The notes beneath the pieces were generated by a model. That model was not told the DNA's origin. It made no database searches and worked only from the letters and a program-made list of their open reading frames with translations. The position numbers and the translations under genes are program-made. 19,324 bases of DNA from Ruminococcaceae bacterium UBA5397 (GTDB lineage: Bacteria > Bacillota > Clostridia > Oscillospirales > Acutalibacteraceae). The DNA lies in assembly GCA_002411615.1 (NCBI GenBank), contig DHOF01000114.1:355-19678 (forward strand), read 5' to 3'. Below are positions 7,337-16,400 of the stretch, one piece after another. The stretch's first letter is position 1; each line of letters begins with the position of its first letter.

Positions 7337-8269
7337 ATGAGTATTCTGCAGGCAATTATTTTAGGAATTGTTCAAGGTGCAACAGAGTTTTTGCCGGTCT
7401 CCAGCAGCGGGCATCTCTCTCTGGCACAACATATGATGGGCCTTTCGATGCCGGGGCTTTTCTTTGATGTTATGCTGCATTTAGGCACATTGATTGCAGT
7501 GATATTTGTTTATCGAAATTTGATTCTTCGACTTCTGAGGGAATTAGTCAGAGTGGTACAGGACTTGGTACATAGAGAATTTCACTGGAAACAGATGAGC
7601 CCTGACCGACGTTTGCTGATGATGCTGATCATTGGTCTTTTACCGTTATTCCTCTTGTTCCTGCCGGTCCCTGGAACCGGTCATTCCATTAAAGACTATG
7701 CGGATATCTTCTCCGAAGACAGCGATATTTTAGTGGAAGGATTTTCTTTCCTTGGTACCAGTGCGCTTTTGTATTTTGGAATACAAATGAATCGAAAAGT
7801 TCGTCCGATGATGAGAGACGGCAGAACGATGCCCGGAGGACGCAGACAGTATAATCCTGTCGATGCACTTTCTGTTGGCGTGGGGCAGGTATTTGCAGCG
7901 GTATTTCCAGGCCTTTCCCGCTCCGGGACGACGCTGAGTGTTGGCTTAATGCGCGGCATTAACAAACAATCTGCTTTGGACTACTCATTCGTTATGGGCA
8001 TTCCCGCTATTTTAGCAGCGGTTATTTTGGAGACAAAAGATGCAGTTGCTCAGGGAACCGGCGGAATTGGGTTTGGTGTGGTAATCTGTGGACTACTTTC
8101 GGCAATGATTGTCGGATTTCTCGCAATCAAATTGCTCAAGTGGATTGTTTCTTCCAACAAATTAGCGATCTTTGTCGTTTATACCGGGATCCTCGGCGTC
8201 TTAACCATTATTATTGGAATTATTGAGCATGTGACTGGATTCAATCTTTTCTCTCATATGCCTCTTTAA
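7337..8269 (+). CDS. uppP: Undecaprenyl-diphosphate phosphatase
   Basis: An integral membrane enzyme (BacA/UppP family) that dephosphorylates undecaprenyl diphosphate to recycle the lipid carrier for peptidoglycan. The first signature, QGATEFLPVSSSGH (residues 13-26), holds the catalytic Glu and His; the second, FPGLSRSGTT, has Arg195. Several hydrophobic helices follow the family pattern. At 310 residues it is longer than the typical 260-280, because of a hydrophilic stretch around residues 70-90 and a segment before the second signature (DYADIFSEDSDILVEG). GGAGG (7326-7330) precedes the ATG by 6 nt. It follows tepA after 35 nt, with a small AGGCGT-TTTT-ACGCCT hairpin that lacks a T-run, so it is probably co-transcribed. 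Activity in bacitracin tolerance is a known family effect. Confidence 0.95.
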   Translation: MSILQAIILGIVQGATEFLPVSSSGHLSLAQHMMGLSMPGLFFDVMLHLGTLIAVIFVYRNLILRLLRELVRVVQDLVHREFHWKQMSPDRRLLMMLIIGLLPLFLLFLPVPGTGHSIKDYADIFSEDSDILVEGFSFLGTSALLYFGIQMNRKVRPMMRDGRTMPGGRRQYNPVDALSVGVGQVFAAVFPGLSRSGTTLSVGLMRGINKQSALDYSFVMGIPAILAAVILETKDAVAQGTGGIGFGVVICGLLSAMIVGFLAIKLLKWIVSSNKLAIFVVYTGILGVLTIIIGIIEHVTGFNLFSHMPL

Positions 8270-8311
8270 AATACTTTTCGTTATCCGTTACATAAAAAAG
8301 GAGCTTCAAAA

Positions 8312-10909
8312 GTGTCTCAGAAGAAAACAACAAAAAGGTCGGCAACTTCCGGCACTAAAAGATCCTCTGCACCGAGAAGCAGAAAACCTGCTTCTAAAGG
8401 GAGGACAAAACGGTCTGTGCCAGCTTCAGAACCGGGACGCCGCCGAAATAAACAAGCGGCTGCAGTACTCTTGTTTTCGATTGCAGTTCTGCTGGGCTGC
8501 ATGATTATTTTACCTGGTGCCTTTTTCTGGAACTGGATTCATAATGCACTTGGCGGACTCTTTGGGAGCTGCGCCATCCTTTGGCCTGCGTTGCTCCTTT
8601 ATATTGCAATCATAACTTCCATGGATCGGGAAGATGTCCGTTTAAGCGGCAGAGTTTGGCTGATGGTCATTATTATCACTCTGTTTTGTTCGGCAGTCTA
8701 TTCTTTTGGCAGTCACAGCGGTGCTGCTACTGTAAAAGACTTTGGCAGTCAGCTGACAGCGCTTTACCGCATGGGAGTTGATGGACAGGGCGCAGGCTTA
8801 TTCAGCGGTCTTCTGGGAATCCCTGTCTGTGCAGCACTTGATTATGCCGGTGCGCGTATTTTCTTTGTGTTGGCTATTTTTGTTGGGTTGATGCTGCTTA
8901 CCGGCACCACATTGATTAAATTCATTCGGACTCTCACAAAGCCGGTGGAGAAGGCTGCGGAAGCGGTCAATACAGTTCGGGAAAATCGGCAGGGAGAGAT
9001 TATTCGCAGCACCGATATTGATGTGCCGCTGGATGATGGAATGCCGCAGCACCCAGTTCGTTCCAAGACTGTTAAGACTCCTGAGGAAATTCCTGCGGGG
9101 ATACCTAAAAATGATAAATTGGAGCGGCTTAAAGAAGCGATCAATCCTTCTATTTTTGGGCAAGATAAGAAGTCTGAGGCTTCGGTTTCAAAAACAGATT
9201 CCGAGGGAATCCCAGTGCAAATGATGCTGGAAACGCCGGCTCATGCAGATGACGGCGCAGAAGCGGCACAGGACTTTTTGAAGCGGAAACGAAAACTCGA
9301 CCAGGAACAAAAGGCATTGGAGACTGCAGTCAATGGGACCACTGCACCAATGGATATTTCTGTTCATCAAGCAGAAGATTCAGAAGGGTACCATGTGCCT
9401 CCAGTTTCCATGCTGAATGTAACAAAAGAGCCTGATCAGCAGAATGTGACAAGTGAACTTCAGCAGAATGGGCAGAAGCTGATTTCTGTTTTAAAAAGCT
9501 TCGGCGTTTCGGCAAAAATTGTGGATATCAGCAGAGGCCCTTGCGTTACCCGCTATGAGCTGCAGCCGGCAGCCGGAGTTAAAATCAGTAAAATTACAAA
9601 TCTCGCTGATGATATTGCGATGAATCTGGCAGCTTCGGGCGTTCGTATCGAAGCGCCGATTCCAGGGAAAGCTGCTGTTGGCATTGAAGTGCCGAATAAG
9701 CAGAAGTCGATTGTGCGCATGCGCGATCTGGTGGAGTCAAACGCTTTTGTTTCAGCTAAAAGCTTCTTAACGGTCTGTCTTGGAAGGAATATTGCGGGTG
9801 AAGTTACTGTGACGGATCTTGCAAAGATGCCGCATCTTCTGATTGCCGGTACCACTGGCTCCGGTAAATCAGTTTGCCTCAATTCTTTTATTATCAGTCT
9901 GCTTTATAAATCCACGCCGGAAGAAGTCCGCTTTTTAATGATCGATCCAAAAGTGGTGGAACTTTCTATTTATAATGGAATTCCGCAGTTGCTTGTCCCA
10001 GTTGTTACTGATCCCCGTAAAGCGGCAGGCGCTTTAGGCTGGGCGGTAACGGAGATGCTCAAGCGCTATAAGATTTTTGCAGAATATAATGTGCGTGATT
10101 TGAAAGCCTATAATGCGCTAGCAAAGTCCTGTAATTACCAGACGGAAGACGGCCTTCCGATGGAGCACATGCCCCAAATTGTCATCTTTATCGAGGAATT
10201 GGCGGATTTAATGATGGCTGCTCCAAACGAAGTGGAAGACAGTATCTGCCGCTTGGCACAGATGGCGCGTGCCGCCGGAATGCATCTGGTGATTGCAACA
10301 CAGCGCCCGAGTGTAGATGTAGTTACCGGTTTAATTAAAGCAAATATCCCGAGCAGAATTGCGCTCTCCGTTTCGAGTCAGGTGGATTCCCGTACAATTA
10401 TTGATATCGGCGGCGCAGAAAAGCTTTTGGGGAACGGAGATATGCTGTTTTCTCCCGTTGGCACGCAGAAGCCGATTCGAGTGCAGGGAGCCTTTGTCAG
10501 TGACAGCGAGATCGAGAGTATTGTAGAATACATTAAAAAGAGCGGCGAAGGTGAGTATGATCAAAAGATTGCCGATGAGATCGAAAAGAACGCTGTTGCC
10601 GAAAAGGGCAGCGATTCTGCATCGCAGTCAGACAATGATCAGGATCCGATGATGGAAGACGCAATCAAATGTGTTGTAGAGGCAGGACAAGCCAGTACCA
10701 GTCTTTTACAGAGGCGTCTGCGGCTCGGCTATGCAAGAGCGGGACGCTTGATTGACAATATGGAACAGATGGGGGTTGTCGGCCCGCATGAAGGCTCCAA
10801 ACCACGCAAGGTGCTGATTACTTATCAGCAGTGGTTGGAACGCAGTATGCAAAAAGGGGATGCTCCGGAACAAAAGCCGGAAGAAGCTTCCTCTAAAGAA
10901 AATTCATAA
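8312..10909 (+). CDS. spoIIIE: FtsK/SpoIIIE family DNA translocase
   Basis: A septal ATP-driven DNA pump that moves chromosome through the division or sporulation septum. The 865-residue chain has a strongly basic N-terminus (about 50 residues), four membrane helices to about residue 205, a charged variable linker (about 210-370), then the motor. Walker A is GTTGSGKSV at residues 513-521; the Walker B region reads IVIFIEELADLMM with Glu628 where Asp is usual; ATQRPSVDVVTG and PSRIALSVSSQVDSRTIID follow. The C-terminal gamma winged helix (about 785-845) contains LLQRRLRLGYARAGRLIDNM, which reads KOPS/SRS guide sequences in the family. GTG start, 8 nt after AAAAAGGAG. The neighbouring tepA favours the SpoIIIE orthologue, but FtsK and SpoIIIE cannot be separated firmly here. 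Confidence 0.95.
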   Translation: MSQKKTTKRSATSGTKRSSAPRSRKPASKGRTKRSVPASEPGRRRNKQAAAVLLFSIAVLLGCMIILPGAFFWNWIHNALGGLFGSCAILWPALLLYIAIITSMDREDVRLSGRVWLMVIIITLFCSAVYSFGSHSGAATVKDFGSQLTALYRMGVDGQGAGLFSGLLGIPVCAALDYAGARIFFVLAIFVGLMLLTGTTLIKFIRTLTKPVEKAAEAVNTVRENRQGEIIRSTDIDVPLDDGMPQHPVRSKTVKTPEEIPAGIPKNDKLERLKEAINPSIFGQDKKSEASVSKTDSEGIPVQMMLETPAHADDGAEAAQDFLKRKRKLDQEQKALETAVNGTTAPMDISVHQAEDSEGYHVPPVSMLNVTKEPDQQNVTSELQQNGQKLISVLKSFGVSAKIVDISRGPCVTRYELQPAAGVKISKITNLADDIAMNLAASGVRIEAPIPGKAAVGIEVPNKQKSIVRMRDLVESNAFVSAKSFLTVCLGRNIAGEVTVTDLAKMPHLLIAGTTGSGKSVCLNSFIISLLYKSTPEEVRFLMIDPKVVELSIYNGIPQLLVPVVTDPRKAAGALGWAVTEMLKRYKIFAEYNVRDLKAYNALAKSCNYQTEDGLPMEHMPQIVIFIEELADLMMAAPNEVEDSICRLAQMARAAGMHLVIATQRPSVDVVTGLIKANIPSRIALSVSSQVDSRTIIDIGGAEKLLGNGDMLFSPVGTQKPIRVQGAFVSDSEIESIVEYIKKSGEGEYDQKIADEIEKNAVAEKGSDSASQSDNDQDPMMEDAIKCVVEAGQASTSLLQRRLRLGYARAGRLIDNMEQMGVVGPHEGSKPRKVLITYQQWLERSMQKGDAPEQKPEEASSKENS

Positions 10910-10932
10910 AAGAAGCAGGGCTATGCTTTTTT
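10909..10932 (+). terminator. Weak hairpin after spoIIIE
   Basis: AAAGAAGCA (10909-10917) can pair with TGCTTTTTT (10924-10932) around a 6-nt loop, with one G-T pair. The stem has few G-C pairs, so termination may be partial, allowing some read-through into the ygiQ-like gene. Confidence 0.35.
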
Positions 10933-10960
10933 CGCATTTTTAGTTTTTTAGAGGTGTTTT

Positions 10961-12904
10961 ATGCCGTTTTTACCCGTTACAAATGAAGAGATGAAAGCAC
11001 TTTCATGGGAAGCTCCGGATTTCGTTTTAGTGACCGGAGACGCCTATGTAGATCACCCGACTTTCGGAACAGCAATTATTTCCAGAGTTTTGGAAAGCTG
11101 CGGCTATCGGGTGGCGATTCTTGCACAGCCGGATTGGCATAACCTGCGGGATTTTCAGCGTTTTGGACGTCCAAAACTGGGCTTTCTTGTGAATGCCGGA
11201 AATCTGGATAGTATGGTGGCGCATTATACGGTAGCGAAACGTCCGCGGCGTGCGGATGCTTATTCTCCGGGAAATCAAACCGGAAAAAGGCCCGACCGCG
11301 CGGTTACAGTTTATAGCCATTGTATCCGAAAAGCGTATCCTGATGCACCGATTATTCTTGGTGGACTGGAAGCTTCTCTGAGAAGATTTGCTCATTATGA
11401 TTATTGGGATGATTCGATTCATCCCAGCATTCTTGTGGAAAGCGGAGCGGACCTCCTGATCTTCGGGATGGGAGAACGCCCGGTGAAAGAAGTTGCGCAG
11501 AGACTTCGAGATGGACAGAAGGCTTCGGAGATTCGGGATGTTCGGGGGACCTGCTATCTGATTCCCACGAAGGAGTATGAACCTGGTCCGGCAGTTGACT
11601 GCCCCAGCTTTGAACAGGTACAGAAGTCCAAAAAAGAATATGCGGTTTCCTGCCGAAAACAGCAGGATGAACAGGATGCTTTTCGTGGGAGAAGAGTCCT
11701 GCAAAAGCATGGCAGCATGCTTTTGGTGCAGAACCCTCCCGCATTACCGCTTTCTCAAAAAGAGCTGGATGCGGTCTATGAGCTTCCCTATATGCGTACT
11801 TATCACCCGATGTACGAAAAGGAAGGCGGAGTCCCGGCCATTCAGGAAGTCGAGTTTTCCATTACGCAGAACCGCGGTTGTTTTGGTGCCTGCAATTTTT
11901 GTTCTCTCGCATTTCATCAGGGCAGATATGTGACCTGCCGCAGTGAAGAAAGTATTTTGAAAGAAGCAAAGCTTCTGACAACCCTGCCAAATTTTAAAGG
12001 CTACATTCATGATGTCGGCGGGCCTACTGCAAACTTTCGCCATCCTTCGTGCTTAAAACAGGAGAAAAACGGACTTTGTCCAGGCCCTAAAAAATGTCTG
12101 GCACCAAAACCGTGTCCGGCTTTACAGGTCGATCATAGTGAATATTTGGATATCCTTCAAAAAATGCGTGCGTTGCCGAAAGTGAAAAAAGTGTTTATTC
12201 GTTCCGGAATTCGATTTGATTATCTGATGGCAGATCCGGATGATTCCTTCTTTCGCGAGCTAGTCAAATACCATGTCAGCGGACAGCTCAAAGTAGCGCC
12301 GGAACACTGTGTGCCCGAAGTGCTGGATGCTATGGGAAAGCCTCACATTGAGTCTTTTCTGCGCTTTCAAAAGAAATATTTTGCATTGTGCCGGGAATAT
12401 GGAAAAGAGCAATATCTGGTTCCGTATATGATGAGTTCGCATCCCGGCAGCACTTTAAAAGATGCTGTCGAACTGGCATTGTTCCTTAAAAAACAACATT
12501 TGCGCCCGGAACAGGTGCAGGATTTTTATCCGACGCCGGGAACGATTGCAACCTGCATGTATTATACAGGGCTTAATCCTTGGACAATGAAACCGGTCTA
12601 TGTGACGAAAAACCCGAGGGAAAAGGCAATGCAGAGAGCACTGCTTCAGTATTTTGAACCGCACTTGCAGCGAGAAGTGATTGCGGCGCTGAAAGCAGCG
12701 GGACGTGCTGATTTAATTGGAGATGGCTCACAATTTCTTGTTCGTCCAACGCCTGAAATGCGGCGGGAGCAAGCAATGAAAAAAGCAGAAAACAATCGGG
12801 AAAGCGATGGAAATAGGTCCCACGGATCGTTTAAACATCAATCTCAGACCAAAAGAACAAATGGAAAGAGAGGACAATATCATTATGAAAATCGTAAGCA
12901 TTGA
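10961..12904 (+). CDS. YgiQ family (UPF0313) radical SAM protein
   Basis: A 647-residue radical S-adenosylmethionine protein. The N-terminal part (about 1-290) is the YgiQ-specific domain, with FGTAIISRVLESCGYRV and LGGLEASLRRFAHYDYWDD. The radical SAM core begins with the 4Fe-4S cysteines C307, C311 and C314 in RGCFGACNFCSLAFHQGR. Further Cys-rich motifs (CPGPKKCLAPKPCP) and a C-terminal SHPGSTLKDAVELALFLK and DFYPTPGT segment follow the family. The reaction is not established. The last 50 residues are polar, basic and low in order. GAGGTG (10951-10956) precedes the ATG by 4 nt. Its 3' end overlaps the next gene by 20 bases. Confidence 0.95.
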   Translation: MPFLPVTNEEMKALSWEAPDFVLVTGDAYVDHPTFGTAIISRVLESCGYRVAILAQPDWHNLRDFQRFGRPKLGFLVNAGNLDSMVAHYTVAKRPRRADAYSPGNQTGKRPDRAVTVYSHCIRKAYPDAPIILGGLEASLRRFAHYDYWDDSIHPSILVESGADLLIFGMGERPVKEVAQRLRDGQKASEIRDVRGTCYLIPTKEYEPGPAVDCPSFEQVQKSKKEYAVSCRKQQDEQDAFRGRRVLQKHGSMLLVQNPPALPLSQKELDAVYELPYMRTYHPMYEKEGGVPAIQEVEFSITQNRGCFGACNFCSLAFHQGRYVTCRSEESILKEAKLLTTLPNFKGYIHDVGGPTANFRHPSCLKQEKNGLCPGPKKCLAPKPCPALQVDHSEYLDILQKMRALPKVKKVFIRSGIRFDYLMADPDDSFFRELVKYHVSGQLKVAPEHCVPEVLDAMGKPHIESFLRFQKKYFALCREYGKEQYLVPYMMSSHPGSTLKDAVELALFLKKQHLRPEQVQDFYPTPGTIATCMYYTGLNPWTMKPVYVTKNPREKAMQRALLQYFEPHLQREVIAALKAAGRADLIGDGSQFLVRPTPEMRREQAMKKAENNRESDGNRSHGSFKHQSQTKRTNGKRGQYHYENRKH

Positions 12905-13106
12905 CCGTTTTGAGGGAACACTGGCAATTTGTGAAGATCAGGATGGGCGCTTTTTTGCATTGGAGTCGGCAGAGCTGCCAAAAGGAGCAGTGGAAGGAAG
13001 CGTTTTGCGGATTGATGATCAGGAGGGAACTCTTTCTATTGATGAAGAAGAGACGGCTCGCCGCCGCTCAAAGAATCGCAAAATGGAAGACAAGCTTTTT
13101 CGTTGA
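12885..13106 (+). CDS. DUF3006 domain small protein
   Basis: A 73-residue protein, MKIVSIDRFEGTLAICED at the start, then LPKGAVEGSVLRID and a charged basic C-terminus (ARRRSKNRKMEDKLF). This is the size and motif order of DUF3006 proteins, small beta-rich proteins of unknown function common in Firmicutes. The ATG at 12885 is preferred over an in-frame ATG at 12807 because the protein then starts at the conserved block and GAGAGG (12868-12873) lies 11 nt upstream. It overlaps the ygiQ-like gene by 20 bases in another frame, suggesting coupled translation. No terminator is seen before the B12 promoter 5 bases later. Confidence 0.85.
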   Translation: MKIVSIDRFEGTLAICEDQDGRFFALESAELPKGAVEGSVLRIDDQEGTLSIDEEETARRRSKNRKMEDKLFR

Positions 13107-13110
13107 AAGA

Positions 13111-13139
13111 TTGACAGAATCTAATTGATAAGATAAAAT
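13111..13139 (+). promoter_or_regulatory. Promoter of the cobalamin riboswitch operon
   Basis: A perfect TTGACA (13111-13116), a 17-bp spacer, and TAAAAT (13134-13139), one mismatch from consensus. The predicted start near 13146 falls right at the first base of riboswitch helix P1. Confidence 0.85.
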
Positions 13140-13147
13140 ACAAACAG

Positions 13148-13324
13148 ACCAAAAAGGGAATGCGGTTAAAATCCGCAACAGCTCACTCTACTGTAAAGGG
13201 CAACGAAAATCCGAAAGCAGTCACTGCCAAAAGCGGGAAGACCGGATTAGTAGGTGCTTGGCCCAAAAGTCAGGATATCTTTTTGGTTAAAAATAAAAAG
13301 CAAATGATTCGGTGAGGAAATTTG
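13148..13324 (+). promoter_or_regulatory. Cobalamin (B12) riboswitch aptamer
   Basis: The RNA senses a cobalamin and shuts off downstream genes when it is bound. P1 pairs ACCAAAAAG (13148-13156) with CTTTTTGGT (13279-13287). The GGGAA-TGCGGTTAAAATCCGCA hairpin (13161-13177) and the ACAG/CTGT P5 arm ending in ACTGTAA match the conserved core. The pair AATCCG/CGGATT (13208-13213 with 13243-13248) encloses the GCAGTCACTGCC element (13217-13228), the counterpart of the B12 box, and AAGCGGGAAG. P13 is a hairpin at 13301-13324 whose loop GGTGAG (13311-13316) is complementary to CTCACT in L5 (13182-13187), the expected kissing contact. Which cobalamin form is preferred cannot be told by eye. Confidence 0.93.
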
Positions 13325-13423
13325 GTTGCATAAAAGAAAAAGAAAAGATCCTTCCAGCTGAAATGATCGGAGGGCTTTGTATCCTTTTATTTGCGGCCGT
13401 AAAGGGCTGCTTTTTTATTTTTT
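13324..13423 (+). terminator. Riboswitch expression platform: antiterminator and terminator
   Basis: The terminator is GCGGCC (13393-13398), loop GTAAAG, GGCTGC (13405-13410), then T6-A-T6. An alternative fold pairs GGTTGC (13324-13329) and TAAAAG (13331-13336) with CTTTTA (13384-13389) and GCGGCC, which takes the left arm out of the terminator. The antiterminator begins at the last base of P13, so ligand-stabilised P13 docking would favour termination. A CCTTCC/GGAGGG hairpin lies inside the antiterminator loop. Confidence 0.82.
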
Positions 13424-13452
13424 AAGAACAAACAAAGGGGAAGAGAATCAAT

Positions 13453-16400
13453 ATGAAAAAACGGATTGCCAGCCTATTCTGTGCGATTGCCTTTTTATTT
13501 GTATTTGTCGTACAGCCTGCGGTAGCTCAGGAGCCAGTTAAAACAACAGGAATTACGGTAACGCTGCGAGTAGAAGGCTATGGAAACACAGAAGTGCAGC
13601 CGGTTAAAGTGACGTTGCCTGCAACTTATGAATCTTTTAGCGACTACGGCCTTAACATCAGTCAGGACCCCGGTTATGATACGCCGCTGCATGTGCTTGC
13701 GCAATACTGCAAAGACGAGTATGGTGCGGACAAGGATGCAATGTCTGCCCTTATTAATGTAACTGCAGGCGGATTTTTGAATGATTTTTGTAATGATAAG
13801 GATAACTGGCCGACGGACGTTTATTGGATGTATGCAGTTAACCAGGACGCCTGTCCTTCCGACAGCAAAGGAACGGGCTATACAGCCGCGTCCTGCCCGA
13901 TTAAAGACGGGGATACCATTGTATTTTATGCCAGCTGGTATTCTTCTTTTGAGCCGAGCAGTTATGCTTATTTTAATGAGACGGAAGCGGCAGCTACGAT
14001 TGACCAGCCGCTGACGCTTACCTTGCTTGGGAAAGGGAATATGTCGGCTCAGAGTACAGGGGCGGCTATTAATGGAGCGAGTCTTCTTCTTTATGATCAG
14101 AATGGACAGGCCCTTTCCAGCGGCGATTATACTTTTTCTTCCGCTAATACCGGAGCAGATGGAAAAGATTCCATTACTTTTCATAAGGCCGGTACTTATT
14201 TTGTCAGCGCAGAGAGACAAAGCACCCAATGGTATGATAGTAAGGGGAACTATGCCTATAATATCAGCAATCCAAGCTGTAAAGTAACCGTTACTCAAAA
14301 TCAGCCGGAAAGTTCTTCGTCTTCGTCTTCTTCTTCGTCTTCCTCTTCTTCTTCCTCTCAGATCTCTTCTTCTGAGGAGTCTTCACAAATTTCCTCTTCG
14401 TCGGCTTCTTCTAATAGTTCCAGTTCCGGTTCATCAGGGGAAACACCGATAGTCCTTTCTTCCCAATGGCCGCAGCATCTCGGAAATGCACAGAATAATG
14501 CTGCCACTTTGGCCCACACTCCTGTCGATGGAAAACTGCTTTGGGAAAGTCAGTGCAAGAATCCGAATTCATGGGGTGGCTATGCAGGTTCTCCGCTTTT
14601 AGTCAACGATAAGATTTATGTGGCACGGGACGATGAGGTTCAGATTTTGAATGCTTCTACGGGAGTGATTGAGAAATCACAGGGACTGGCTTCTCCTCTG
14701 GGCTATTATTCTTATCCTACTTACGGCAATGGAAAACTGTTTGTTCCTTTGGGGAATGGGCAGGTTGAAGTTTTAAATGCTTCTACCTTGGAGCCTCTTT
14801 TTATTACGGAACTGATGACAGATGGTTCCGGTAATCCAAAATACCAGGGGCTGTCTCCGATTTACTATAATGAGGCAGACGATCTGTTTTATGTGGGATT
14901 GACCGATGCTTCAAATAGCGGCACTTTTGCAGCATATTCAGCAGAAGATACGGACACCACCAAGGGAACAGAAACGATTTCACCTAAATGGACCTACGGA
15001 ACCGGCAGCTATTATGGAGCCGGTGCAGTAAAGATTGATAACCGCATCTATTTTTGCGGTGACGATGGAGTCCTTGTTTCCGCCGATGCGAAAACGGGAG
15101 GCGACCAGTCTACCTGTCAGCTTGGAAAAGTCCGTACTTCTCTGGTTTCTGCGCAGGGATTTCTTTGGGCTGCTACAGATGACGGCGTGCTTTATAAAGT
15201 AACGCCAGGGGAAAATCCCCAGATCGCAGGCTCCGTATCACTGCCTGCCGGTGCAAAAGTGAGCCCTGTTGTAGTTGGCGGAAACGTCTTTGTGGCAGGC
15301 GGTACATATGGACAAGCCGGTTACCTAAAAGCATTTGATATGGATAATTTATCAGAGACCGCTTCACAAACGCTGGAAGATGGTGCCTGCTATGGAATGT
15401 TGGTGGCGCCGGATGCTGTTTCCAATGAAACCTGTATTTATTTGACACAGAATAATAATCCCGGTGCATTATATTTGGCACGGTTAAAGGGGAATTCTTT
15501 TACATTTTCGACTTTATATCAACCGGCCGCTTCTCAGCAGAATTATTGCATGAGCATCGTTGCGGCTGACAATAACGGGACTCTTTATTATGGAAACGAT
15601 TCAGGAGTACTGTTTGCGATTACAAAAAATGAAAACCAGCAGCCGCCAGATCCAGAATCATCTTCTTCTCCTGTCTCTTTCAATCCTACTTCTTCCGAGC
15701 AAAATGGAGGAACCCCTTCACAGGGTTCGGAAAATGGGAACCAAGATGTCAGCAGCGATGAGAATGGCTCTGGAACCGAAACCGCTTCTAATGAGAAAAC
15801 TACAGAAGAAACGCCGCTTGGAACGATTTGGAAAGCACTTAACGGCCAGAGTGGAGAGGCAGACGGCGAGGATAATTTAACCGATCCGATTGCGCAGAAA
15901 GTTCGTGAAGCAGGACAAAATGGTCAGACATTGCTTTCTATTGCAAAAAAAGACGGGGAACTTTCTTCTGAGGCTTTTTCAGAGCTGAAAAAGTATCCGA
16001 ATCTGCGCCTTTCAGTCGATGCCGGCAATTATGCGGTCAGCTTTTTAGGGCAGGATGTACTTGATCCCACAAAGGGACTGCGGCTTGGAATTACGGTCCT
16101 TTCGGATGGGGAGACAAAGGCAAAGCTTCCGGATAGTATGGGCAACCATCTGATTATTCGTTTTGCGGACATTGGAAAGCTTCCGGCAAAAACAACGGTG
16201 GTTTATCGCTTGCCGGAATCTATGCAGAATGAAACTACCATTTATGTTTATCGTTTGACCGATGGTCAGGCCCCACAGTTCTTACAGCAGGCGGTCGTTG
16301 ATAATAAATGCGTGATGTTTACTGCGGAATATGGCGGAGAATATCTTTTTACAACAGCAAAATTGGGGACTGCAGCCACCGATTTGAAAGCAGGGGATGG

